Positions 7,773-14,028 of a stretch of DNA of 17,722 bases are shown here, in pieces; position 1 is the stretch's first letter, and each line of letters begins with the position of its first letter. A program made the translations under genes and the position numbers. The stretch spans positions 1 to 17,722 of the forward strand of contig SXHE01000724.1 in the NCBI GenBank assembly GCA_005773755.1, given 5' to 3'. The notes beneath the pieces are model-generated. The model saw nothing but the letters and a program-made list of their open reading frames with translations. It was not told the origin of the DNA and made no database searches. The stretch comes from Planctomycetia bacterium. Lineage in GTDB: Bacteria > Planctomycetota > Planctomycetia > Gemmatales > Gemmataceae.

Positions 7773-8801
7773 ATGCGCTACGGATACTGGATGCCCGTCT
7801 TCGGCGGGTGGCTGCGGAACGTGGACGATGAGAACCTGGCTCCCACGTGGGAGTATTCCAAGAAGCTCGCCATTCGTAGCGAGCAGATCGGGTTCGACCT
7901 GTCGCTGGTCGCGGAGTTGAACCTCAACGACATCAAGGGCGAAGAGGCTCCGTCGCTCGATGCGTGGAGCACGGCGGCGGCGCTCATGGCGGTCACGTCG
8001 AAGCTGGAGCTGATGGTCGCGGTGCGGCCGACGTTCCACAACCCGGCGCTGCTGGCGAAGCAGGCCGCGAACATCGACCACATCGGCGGGGGCGGGCGGT
8101 TGTCGCTCAACGTCGTTTCGAGTTGGTGGAAGGACGAGGCCACCAAGTACGGCGTCCACTTCGAGCAACACGACGACCGCTACGCGCGCACGGCGGAGTG
8201 GCTCACCGTGGTCGATGGCGTGTGGAAGCAGGATCACTTCAGCTTCGAGGGCAAGTTCTACAAGGTCAACGACAACGTGCTTCAGCCGAAGCCGGCGACC
8301 CGGCCGCGCCCGGTGATCTACGCCGGCGGCGAATCGGAGGCCGCGAAGAACCTGATCGCTAAGACGTGCGACGCCTACGTGATGCACGGCGACCCGCCGG
8401 AGCGCGTCGCGGAGAAGATCGCGGACATGCGCAAGCGGCGCGCGGGGTTTGGGCTGGGACCGATGATCTACGGCGTCGCGGGGTACAGCATCGTGCGGAA
8501 CACGGAGTCCGAAGCGAAGGCGGAGCTCGCCCGCATCACGGACGTACAGAAATCGAAAGCCGGGTACAACAACTACCAGCAGTGGCTCGCGGGCACGCAG
8601 CTCGAACAGCGCGTCTCGCTCGAAGACTACAGCGTCTCGAACCGCGGTCTGCGCAGCGGGCTGGTCGGCACGCCGCAACAAGTCCTCGACCGCGTGAAGG
8701 CGTTCGAGTCCGCCGGCGTGGACCTGCTGCTCTTGCAGTGCAGCCCGCAGTTGGAAGAGATGGAACGCTTCGCGGAGTGCGTGATTCAAAAGGGGCGGTG
8801 A
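7773..8801 (+). CDS. LLM-class FMN-dependent monooxygenase (SsuD/SfnG-like), 342 aa
   Basis: A bacterial luciferase-like TIM-barrel flavoenzyme that uses reduced FMN and oxygen, related to alkanesulfonate (SsuD) and dimethylsulfone (SfnG) monooxygenases. Seen along the protein: MRYGYWMPVFGGWLRNVDDE at the start, VAELNLNDIKGEEAPSLDAW, LELMVAVRPTFHNPALLAKQ (strand 3-4 segment typical of SsuD), AANIDHIGGGGRLSLNVVSS then WWKDE, HDDRYARTAEWLTVV, and PVIYAGGESEAAKN, which lines the flavin phosphate site. Length is usual. GGGA (7761-7764), whose first G is the last base of the right REP arm, is the only Shine-Dalgarno candidate. It needs a separate flavin reductase, not seen here. The true substrate, whether sulfonate, sulfone or other, is unknown. 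Confidence 0.88.
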   Translation: MRYGYWMPVFGGWLRNVDDENLAPTWEYSKKLAIRSEQIGFDLSLVAELNLNDIKGEEAPSLDAWSTAAALMAVTSKLELMVAVRPTFHNPALLAKQAANIDHIGGGGRLSLNVVSSWWKDEATKYGVHFEQHDDRYARTAEWLTVVDGVWKQDHFSFEGKFYKVNDNVLQPKPATRPRPVIYAGGESEAAKNLIAKTCDAYVMHGDPPERVAEKIADMRKRRAGFGLGPMIYGVAGYSIVRNTESEAKAELARITDVQKSKAGYNNYQQWLAGTQLEQRVSLEDYSVSNRGLRSGLVGTPQQVLDRVKAFESAGVDLLLLQCSPQLEEMERFAECVIQKGR

Positions 8802-8803
8802 GC

Positions 8804-8809
8804 GGAGGG
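8804..8809 (+). promoter_or_regulatory. Ribosome binding site GGAGGG
   Basis: A strong GGAGGG lies 6 nt before ATG 8816. It decides that start over the long upstream open frame, which overlaps the monooxygenase gene. Confidence 0.6.
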
Positions 8810-8815
8810 CGAGCG

Positions 8816-9472
8816 ATGACGGAAGTGACATGGGACGAGGCGAATGACCATGTTCCGATGATGGAGCTTGTGGCCGCGCGTACCAGCGATCGTAAACTTC
8901 GCCTTCTGCTCGTCGCTATGGCTCGGTGTGTTTGGGAGCGAATGCCAAAGGGCGAGTTGCGAGACGCAGTGAGCGCCGCAGAACTCTATGCCGACGGAGA
9001 TGAATCTCTCTCAGTGGTCGATGACTGTCGTGGCCGGTTGTACGGCTGGGCGATGTCAGCCGCGACGGAAGAGCAGCGGGCGTTCTTCAATTCCAACGAC
9101 ACCAACCCAGTGTTCACGCTCGCACGGTTGACGACATACCCAACGAAAATGCTGCGCTCACTAACCTTGTCTAATTCCAACTGGCGCGGGCAATCAAGTC
9201 GGTTAGGCACTCGCGTCGCAGAGCTGATCCGTGAAGTCTTCGGGAACCCCTTTCGGCCGGTTGCCTTCTCACCCAATTGGCGCACAGATACTGCGCTTAC
9301 CCTTGCGCGGCAGATGTACGACGCGCGGGAGTTCTCTGCGGCCCCGATACTCGCGGACGCGCTGCAAGACGCCGGGTGCGATTCCGACGACCTGCTGAAC
9401 CACCTGCGCGACACGAGCGCCACGCACGTTCGCGGGTGCTGGGCGCTCGACCTGGTGCTCGGCAAGGAGTGA
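8816..9472 (+). CDS. Gemmata-type paralogous hypothetical protein, 218 aa
   Basis: Function unknown. From memory, the N-terminal pattern (M-T-E-x-x-W, then PMMELVAARTSDRKLRLLLV and YADGDES) and the C-terminal module (NPFRPVAFSPNWRTDTALTL through ILADALQDAGCDSDDLLNHL to HVRGCWALDLVLGKE) belong to a large family repeated many times in Gemmata genomes. The protein is helix-rich with no signal peptide, membrane segment or catalytic motif. The first two thirds of the gene is visibly more A/T-rich than the last third, the C-terminal module. It sits 14 nt after the monooxygenase and 8 nt before the P-II gene, probably in one transcript. ATG 8816 is chosen for its strong Shine-Dalgarno. Confidence 0.8.
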   Translation: MTEVTWDEANDHVPMMELVAARTSDRKLRLLLVAMARCVWERMPKGELRDAVSAAELYADGDESLSVVDDCRGRLYGWAMSAATEEQRAFFNSNDTNPVFTLARLTTYPTKMLRSLTLSNSNWRGQSSRLGTRVAELIREVFGNPFRPVAFSPNWRTDTALTLARQMYDAREFSAAPILADALQDAGCDSDDLLNHLRDTSATHVRGCWALDLVLGKE

Positions 9473-9480
9473 CGGAACCC

Positions 9481-9828
9481 ATGAAACTGATCCTCGCCAT
9501 CATCCAGCCGTCCAAGCTCGACGCGGTGAAAGAGGCGCTGAACAAGGTGGAGGTGTTCCGCCTCACCATCGTGGACGTACTCGGTTTCGGCCGGCAGAAG
9601 GGCCACACGGAGGTGTACCGCGGGCACGAACTGACCGTGAACATGCTGCGGAAGGTGCAGTTGCAGATCGCGGTGAACGAGGACTTCGTCGAGCCGACGG
9701 TGAACGCGATCATGGACGCGGCCCGCACCGGGCCGGAGGGTCGCATCGGGGACGGGAAAATCTTCATCCTGCCGCTGGAAGACTGCATCCGCATCCGCAC
9801 CGGCGAGCGCGGCCCGGAGGCGATATGA
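9481..9828 (+). CDS. glnB: P-II family nitrogen/carbon signalling protein, 115 aa
   Basis: A trimeric P-II sensor of ATP/ADP and 2-oxoglutarate that controls partner proteins through its T-loop. The family core is intact: MKLILAIIQPSKLDAVKEAL, GFGRQKGHTEVYRG (Gln39 for 2-oxoglutarate/Mg, Tyr46), Lys58, GRIGDGKIFILPLED and CIRIRTGE at the C-terminus. Two features differ from E. coli GlnB. Residue 51, the uridylylated Tyr, is Leu, and residue 49 is His instead of the Ser phosphorylated in cyanobacteria. The nucleotide-binding B-loop reads TGPEGRIGDGK, about three residues longer than TGKIGDGK. It is an orphan: no amtB, glnA or glnD is adjacent. Its stop overlaps the next start as ATGA. AAGGAG at 9464-9469 may serve as its Shine-Dalgarno. 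Confidence 0.93.
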   Translation: MKLILAIIQPSKLDAVKEALNKVEVFRLTIVDVLGFGRQKGHTEVYRGHELTVNMLRKVQLQIAVNEDFVEPTVNAIMDAARTGPEGRIGDGKIFILPLEDCIRIRTGERGPEAI

Positions 9829-10103
9829 GCGAGGTGAACCCGGAACCGCGACCGCTGCTCTATTTCGCGTTCACGATGTGCTGCCCGTTCTGCCCCGATC
9901 GGCCGTTCGTCTGCCGGCTGGCAGTGGAGGTCGAACCGCCGCCGGACACGATCATCCGGTCGCGGTGCCCGTACGACGCCATGCCGCTTTCGATTGCGTT
10001 CAGCAACTTCAAGCCGTGCGAGCCGTTCCCGCCCGCGCTGCGGTATCCCGACGCGCCGCCGCCGCTACACAAGCGGTGGTGGCAGTTCTGGAAGCGCAAG
10101 TAG
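9825..10103 (+). CDS. Small Cys-containing hypothetical protein coupled to P-II, 92 aa
   Basis: I do not recognise a family. The protein is Pro-rich (about 17 of 92) with Cys residues grouped as MCCPFCPDRPFVC (about 18-30) and RCPYDAMPL, a spacing that could form a zinc-ribbon-like site, plus one more Cys near position 65. The C-terminus, HKRWWQFWKRK, is short, aromatic and basic and could bind a membrane surface or a protein partner. There is no signal peptide. The start ATG lies inside the P-II stop as ATGA, so it is probably translated by ribosomes finishing P-II. It ends 26 nt before the convergent oxidoreductase gene. G+C and codon use match its neighbours, which supports a real gene. 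Confidence 0.7.
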   Translation: MSEVNPEPRPLLYFAFTMCCPFCPDRPFVCRLAVEVEPPPDTIIRSRCPYDAMPLSIAFSNFKPCEPFPPALRYPDAPPPLHKRWWQFWKRK

Positions 10104-10129
10104 GTCGCGGTCGAGGAGGCACACGTACT

Positions 10130-11404
10130 CTACCCCAGCACCCACGGCTTGCGGTACTCCTTCGTGAGCATCGCGTGCGCTTCCTTGTCGCCGACGATCT
10201 CTTCCGTCTTCGGGTCCCAGGTGATCTTGCGCCCGGTGCGGATCGCGATGTTCCCCAGGTGGCACACGGTCGCGCTGCGGTGGCCGATCTCAACGTCGCA
10301 GATGGGCAGCTTGCGCGTCTTGATGCAATCGAGCCAGTTCGCGTGGTGGTTGCCCGAGACGTACAGCTTCGTGTCGCCGGTCGGCAGGTCGTAGGGCTTC
10401 TCCACCTTCTCGCCGTTGAGGGTCACGGTGATCCCGCCGCGCCGCACGGCACTCGTCCCCTTCTCGCCTACAAAGCTGACGCCGCCGGGGTTGCCGCCCG
10501 CGCCGAGCGTGCAGTGGACAGGAACGCCGTTCGCATAGGTGAAGGTCTGCTTCGCGGTCTCCGGGGTCTCGAACCACTTGTTCTTGTTGAACGTCGCGGT
10601 GCCCTCGATGGTGGTCGGTCCGCTGTCGTCCATTCCCAGCGCCCACTGGGCGATATCCAGGTCGTGCGCGCCGAAGTTGGTCTGCTGGCCGCCGCTGTAG
10701 TCCCAGAAGAACCGGAACAGGTAGTGGACGCGCTTGGCGTTGTACTTGCGCTCCGGAGCCGGCCCGAGCCAGCGGTCGTAGTCGAGCGCCGCCGGCGGGT
10801 CGCTGTCCTCGACCGGCATGTTGCCCCAGTTCGGCCCCGGCAGCCCGACCTTCACTTCCTTCAACTTGCCCAGCGCGCCGTTGCGCACCAGTTCGCAGGC
10901 GTGGCGGAACTCCTTCGCGGAGCGCTGCTGACTCCCGCACTGCACGATCCGCTTGTTGTCGCGCGCGGCCTTCACCATCACCCGTCCCTCGGCCACGGTC
11001 AGCGTCAGCGGCTTCTCGCAGTACACGTCCTTCCCGGCCTTGCACGCATCGACCGTGACGAGCGCGTGCCAGTGGTCCGGCGTACTGCACAGTACGGCGT
11101 CGATGTCCTTCGATTCGAGCAGCTTGCGGTAGTCGCCCTCGGCCCGCACCTTCGTCGCGCTCGTGTCGAACGTCTTGGCGGCGTCGGCGAGGTGGCCCTT
11201 GTCCACGTCGCACACCGCGACCACGTGCTTCTTGATCGCGTTCATGTTGCCGCGGCCCTGACGCCCGACGCCGATGCTGGCGACGCGCACCGTCGCGCTC
11301 GGCTTGTCTTCGGCGAGGATGGCGGCGCGGTAGGTGGTCGCCGGCAGCGCGAGGAACGTGCCCGCGGAAACGTTCAGGAACGTGCGGCGCGAAACGTGAG
11401 ACAT
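10130..11404 (-). CDS. Tat-exported Gfo/Idh/MocA family oxidoreductase, 424 aa
   Basis: An NAD(P)-dependent sugar or polyol dehydrogenase-like protein predicted to act outside the cytoplasm. The N-terminus is a twin-arginine signal (SRRTFLNVSAGTFLALPA, Arg6-Arg7). The mature protein has a Rossmann motif VASIGVGRQGRGN (about 41-53), CSTPDHWHALVTVDA and CEKPLTL, with the conserved Glu130-Lys131-Pro132 that contacts cofactor and substrate. The second domain includes YDRWLGPAPERKYNAKRVHY and GGQQTNFGAHDLDIAQWALG, whose His/Asp stretch is typical of the planctomycete secreted group. Such proteins occur in many copies in planctomycetes. ATG 11404 is chosen over an upstream in-frame ATG because GAGG lies 8 nt before it and it starts the Tat signal. 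Substrate unknown. Confidence 0.93.
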   Translation of the reverse strand: MSHVSRRTFLNVSAGTFLALPATTYRAAILAEDKPSATVRVASIGVGRQGRGNMNAIKKHVVAVCDVDKGHLADAAKTFDTSATKVRAEGDYRKLLESKDIDAVLCSTPDHWHALVTVDACKAGKDVYCEKPLTLTVAEGRVMVKAARDNKRIVQCGSQQRSAKEFRHACELVRNGALGKLKEVKVGLPGPNWGNMPVEDSDPPAALDYDRWLGPAPERKYNAKRVHYLFRFFWDYSGGQQTNFGAHDLDIAQWALGMDDSGPTTIEGTATFNKNKWFETPETAKQTFTYANGVPVHCTLGAGGNPGGVSFVGEKGTSAVRRGGITVTLNGEKVEKPYDLPTGDTKLYVSGNHHANWLDCIKTRKLPICDVEIGHRSATVCHLGNIAIRTGRKITWDPKTEEIVGDKEAHAMLTKEYRKPWVLG

Positions 11405-11441
11405 TGGCAACCTCGGTAAGTGGGAGAAGGGGGACGCGGAG

Positions 11442-11470
11442 AGTATAGCCGGGCGCGGTTCGGATTGCAC
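11442..11470 (-). promoter_or_regulatory. Possible promoter of the Gfo/Idh gene
   Basis: On the minus strand TATACT (+ strand 11442-11447) lies 17 bp downstream of GTGCAA (11465-11470). The -10 is good, the -35 weak (3 of 6). The same -35 bases serve the divergent promoter. The leader to the start codon would be short, about 30 nt. Confidence 0.45.
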
Positions 11471-11492
11471 GCGGCCCACGGCCCGGTATAGT
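11465..11492 (+). promoter_or_regulatory. Possible promoter of the lipoprotein gene
   Basis: TTGCAC (11465-11470), a 16-bp spacer and TATAGT (11487-11492), about 32 nt before the start codon. The -10 differs from TATAAT at one base. It is arranged back-to-back with the promoter of the oxidoreductase gene. Confidence 0.5.
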
Positions 11493-11524
11493 CCCGCGCC
11501 CCAACCTTCGGGAACAGACAGTTG

Positions 11525-12334
11525 ATGCACTCACGGCTCACCGCGCGGCGGGCGTCCGGCCTGCTGTTGGCGCTGCTCCTGGTCGGGTGCGGCACCACCA
11601 AGATGACCGACAGCCCGCGGGCCGCAACGGAAATGCTGCTGGTCTCGCAGGCCGTCGATCACGCGGTCGCGAAGATCGACTTCACCCCGCTCAGTGGGCA
11701 AACGGTGTTCCTCGACACCGCCGCGCTCGAAAAGGACGTGGTGGACAAGGGCTACCTCATCAGCCTCATCCGGCAACAGTTGCTGGCGCACGGCGCGCTG
11801 TTGCAAGAGGAGCGCGGCCGCGCCGTGTTCGTGGTCGAACTGCGCGCCGGCGCGGTCGGGACCGATCGGCACAGCGTGATGGTCGGCACGCCCGCGGTGT
11901 CGCTGCCGGCGCTCGTGCCCGGTGTGCCCACGGCGATCCCCGAAATCGCGCTGGTGAAGAAGAGCGACCAGCGCGGCGTCGCGAAGATCGGCGTGTTCGC
12001 CTACAACCGGATCACCGGTCGGGCCGTGTGGCAGTCGGGCACGGTCGAGTCGAGCAGCCAGATTAAGGACACCTGGGTGTTCGGGGCGGGGCCGTTCACG
12101 CGCGGCACCCTGCGAAAGCGGACCGAGTTAGCGGGCGAACCGATCCCGGACCTGGCGAACCCGGCCGAAATCTTCGGCCCGAAGATCGTTAACGCCCCGA
12201 ACGCCAGCGTCTCCGTCGGCCGCGAGCAAGTGTTTCCCGGCAACGAAGTGCCGCCACCGGTGCAGCCGGTGCCGGCGGCGCTTCTGGGATTAACGGGTGC
12301 GCCGATCGTCGCGGACCGGCCGATCCTGCGTTAA
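11525..12334 (+). CDS. Lipoprotein resembling planctomycete DUF6655 family, 269 aa
   Basis: A predicted envelope lipoprotein of unknown function. The signal peptide has basic residues (RLTARRAS), a Leu-rich core and the lipobox LVGC, lipidated at Cys22. The mature part begins GTTKMTDSPRAATEMLLVSQ, then has FTPLSGQTVFLDTAAL, YLISLIRQQLLAHGALLQEE, VVELRAGAVGTDRHSVMVG, ALVPGVPTAIPEIAL and IGVFAYNRITGRAVWQSG. This resembles the planctomycete family I recall as DUF6655; the name is from memory. The C-terminus is Pro-rich and probably unstructured. A TTG three bases upstream (11522) is an alternative start, and no strong Shine-Dalgarno decides between them. It is divergent from the oxidoreductase gene. 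Confidence 0.82.
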   Translation: MHSRLTARRASGLLLALLLVGCGTTKMTDSPRAATEMLLVSQAVDHAVAKIDFTPLSGQTVFLDTAALEKDVVDKGYLISLIRQQLLAHGALLQEERGRAVFVVELRAGAVGTDRHSVMVGTPAVSLPALVPGVPTAIPEIALVKKSDQRGVAKIGVFAYNRITGRAVWQSGTVESSSQIKDTWVFGAGPFTRGTLRKRTELAGEPIPDLANPAEIFGPKIVNAPNASVSVGREQVFPGNEVPPPVQPVPAALLGLTGAPIVADRPILR

Positions 12335-12558
12335 ACACGCGAGCGGCCGGATGCGCGGTCCATCTTGTCCCGCAGGTCGCGTGGTGTGGCGAGAACCGGT
12401 AATCTTCCGAACCGACACATCCGATACCGAACCGTGCGAGGAGAGCCGTCCGTTGGTGCCCGGCGCGAATCGGTTGCCCACGCAAGTTGTTGGTGCCTTT
12501 TCGTTCTAGTGTTGAAGAACCCCGGCCCGCCGCGCGATTCGCCCGGCAGACCGCAACC
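12335..12558. other. Intergenic stretch with no recognised gene
   Basis: About 220 bases between the lipoprotein stop and the Shine-Dalgarno of the next small gene. Isolated -10-like strings occur (TAATCT at 12400, TAGTGT at 12507), but none has a convincing -35. I see no hairpin with a T-tract, no RNA gene and no repeat. Short open frames here lack Shine-Dalgarno sequences. Confidence 0.5.
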
Positions 12559-12565
12559 GGGAGGA
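12559..12565 (+). promoter_or_regulatory. Strong Shine-Dalgarno for the 65-aa gene
   Basis: GGGAGGA ends 6 nt before GTG 12572. This nearly ideal site is the main evidence that the short frame downstream is translated and that it starts at the GTG, not at an ATG 207 bases upstream. Confidence 0.6.
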
Positions 12566-12571
12566 CGCACC

Positions 12572-12769
12572 GTGCAACCGCTCTCGCCACTGGTCTTGAA
12601 AGAGTCCGCCGCGCCGAACGTGGAGTTGCTCCGCCGGCTGGGGTGGTCGGTCGCAAGCGTCAATGGTTTGTACTGTGTCGCGTGGCGCGGGCGCGATGAG
12701 GTGGTGTTCGAATGGCGCGGCGACGGGTGGCACCGGGTCGGCGGGCGCGGGGCCGGTGTGGAGTCGTAG
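12572..12769 (+). CDS. Small hypothetical protein, 65 aa
   Basis: Family not recognised. Visible parts are a short leader (VQPLSPLVLKESAAPNVELL), then RRLGWSVASVNGLYCVAWRG, then EVVFEWRGDGWHRVGGRG: alternating hydrophobic and Trp-containing segments suggesting a small beta-rich domain. No signal peptide or membrane helix. The start is GTG, supported by the strong Shine-Dalgarno. It stands alone between the lipoprotein and the promoter before the next small gene. An in-frame ATG at 12365 is rejected because it lacks a ribosome site and would add an Arg-rich, atypical N-terminus. Confidence 0.6.
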   Translation: MQPLSPLVLKESAAPNVELLRRLGWSVASVNGLYCVAWRGRDEVVFEWRGDGWHRVGGRGAGVES

Positions 12770-12788
12770 CCCGGTCCGCGGTTCGCCC

Positions 12789-12818
12789 TTGATCGCGGCG
12801 GTTGCCCCACGGTAATCT
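12789..12818 (+). promoter_or_regulatory. Possible promoter for the 62-aa gene and rsmE
   Basis: TTGATC (12789-12794), 18-bp spacer, TAATCT (12813-12818). Both hexamers match the sigma-70-type consensus at four of six positions. It lies 117 bases before the next start codon and 20 bases after the preceding stop, a sensible place for a promoter driving the small gene plus rsmE. Confidence 0.5.
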
Positions 12819-12934
12819 GGTGGGTGCCCTTCTCGCATTCGCGTCCGAGAACGCTTCCGCCACACGCCCACCAACTCGCAGGTTTCGTGGCGGATCGCTG
12901 AACGATTTCGTTTTCTCATGTCGGGGATCGACAC

Positions 12935-13123
12935 ATGAAGACTGACACTCGCGAGCCGCAAGCACCGGAATCCTACGCGACGTTCTGGGAGCCGCTCCCG
13001 GTCGACGCAACGCCGGCGATCGCTACCGCGCCGCTGGCGAAGTCGGCCGCGCGCGATGCGTATCTGGAGTTCACCAACGTCACGGAAGACAGCCCGGCCC
13101 CGCTCCGCGTCGAACGGGTCTGA
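12935..13123 (+). CDS. Small hypothetical protein upstream of rsmE, 62 aa
   Basis: Family not recognised. The sequence is Pro-, Ala- and Thr-rich and acidic to neutral (MKTDTREPQAPESYATFWEP, then SAARDAYLEFTNVTEDSPAP), probably largely disordered, with no signal peptide or Cys. GGGGA at 12923-12927 lies 7 nt before ATG 12935. Its stop is 6 nt before the GTG start of rsmE, so the two are likely one transcript. Nothing in it indicates a link to ribosome modification; it could be a lineage-specific small protein. Confidence 0.6.
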   Translation: MKTDTREPQAPESYATFWEPLPVDATPAIATAPLAKSAARDAYLEFTNVTEDSPAPLRVERV

Positions 13124-13129
13124 GCGCCT

Positions 13130-13825
13130 GTGGCCGACCGCTTCTACACCACCGACGCGTTCGGTCCGGGCGAATACGTCCTGACCGGGCCGGAGGCGCA
13201 CCACCTCACTACCGTGCGCCGCTTCGCGCCCGGTGACTGCATCGTGATGTTCAACGGCGACGGCCGCGACCACCCCGCCGAGATCGTCTCGGTCGGCAAG
13301 CGCGATGTTGTGCTGAACGTCCTCGCCCCGGTCGCGGCGAATCGAGAACTCCCCTTCCCCCTTGTAGTCGGCTCCGCGCTCCCGAAAGGCGACCGGGCCG
13401 ACTTCCTCATCGAGAAGCTGACCGAACTGGGCGCGACGCGGTTCGTCCCGCTCGTGACCGCGCGCGCCGTCGTGCGCCCGAAAGCAACCGTTGTGGAGAA
13501 GTTCCAACGTGCCGTGATTGAAGCGAGCAAGCAGTGCGGGCGCAACGTCCTGATGCACGTGGACCCACCACACGAGTGGGCCGCGTTCGTCGCCCGCACC
13601 GACCTGCCCGCGACCTGCCTCGTTCTGCACACCGGCCCGGACCTTTCCCCCGCTCGCGCGGCGGGCGGCTGTGCAATTGCGGTCGGTCCCGAAGGCGGAT
13701 TCGCACCGGAAGAGATCGCGCTGGCACTCGCCCACGGCTGGACCGCCGCGAGCCTCGGCCCGCGCGTGCTGCGCGTCGAAACCGCCGCACTCGCGGCAGC
13801 GGCACTGGTGGCCGCGCGCGCGTGA
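13130..13825 (+). CDS. rsmE: 16S rRNA (uracil-1498-N3)-methyltransferase RsmE, 231 aa
   Basis: Methylates N3 of U1498 in helix 44 of 16S rRNA in the 30S subunit, using SAM. It is a SPOUT-class enzyme. The N-terminal PUA-like domain has GPEAHHLTTVRRFAPGDCIV. The C-terminal knot domain has SALPKGDRADFLIEKLTELG, PLVTARAVV, EASKQCGR, the SAM-binding loops IAVGPEGGFAPEEI (from about residue 183) and LGPRVLRVETAALAAAALVA. These are the RsmE signatures and the length is normal (about 230-250). The start is GTG 13130. It follows the 62-aa gene by 6 nt and precedes the promoter of the restriction-modification genes. Confidence 0.96.
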   Translation: MADRFYTTDAFGPGEYVLTGPEAHHLTTVRRFAPGDCIVMFNGDGRDHPAEIVSVGKRDVVLNVLAPVAANRELPFPLVVGSALPKGDRADFLIEKLTELGATRFVPLVTARAVVRPKATVVEKFQRAVIEASKQCGRNVLMHVDPPHEWAAFVARTDLPATCLVLHTGPDLSPARAAGGCAIAVGPEGGFAPEEIALALAHGWTAASLGPRVLRVETAALAAAALVAARA

Positions 13826-13842
13826 TTCGCGCTCGCGGGAAC

Positions 13843-13871
13843 TTGTGTCAAACCGTCGCCGCGACTACAGT
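13843..13871 (+). promoter_or_regulatory. Promoter upstream of the restriction-modification genes
   Basis: TTGTGT (13843-13848), a 17-bp spacer and TACAGT (13866-13871) make the best sigma-70-type match seen in the window. It begins 17 bases after the rsmE stop and leaves a leader of roughly 150 bases before ATG 14029. Confidence 0.55.
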
Positions 13872-14010
13872 TCATCTGTTCCCCGCGCACCACCGGATTC
13901 GCACCAACACCCGGCGACCAGATCCAACCGCTGGGGTAGAGGGCCGAGCGGCCGTGATATGTAGCGCGGGGTCGTTTGTAGCCCCTTGCGTTCGGCCGGT
14001 CCCACCAACC

Positions 14011-14017
14011 GAGAGGA
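14011..14017 (+). promoter_or_regulatory. Ribosome binding site of the putative endonuclease gene
   Basis: GAGAGGA ends 11 nt before ATG 14029. It decides this start over the open frame that runs upstream into rsmE. Confidence 0.5.
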
Positions 14018-14028
14018 AACCGCGCAAC

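Noticed and set aside
6652..7920. Plus-strand open frame (422 codons) overlapping the ATP-grasp gene and the repeat element
   Set aside because: It is in a different frame from the motif-bearing ATP-grasp gene, is Arg-rich, and reads through the palindromic repeat, which is not coding-like.
9878..11419. Long plus-strand open frame (513 codons) opposite the Gfo/Idh gene
   Set aside because: The minus strand encodes a complete Tat signal, Rossmann motif and EKP motif. The plus frame is Arg/Val/Ala-rich, lacks motifs and overlaps the end of the 92-aa gene.
12506..13735. Minus-strand open frame (409 codons) opposite the small genes and rsmE
   Set aside because: rsmE motifs on the plus strand are unambiguous; the minus frame has no motif or ribosome site.
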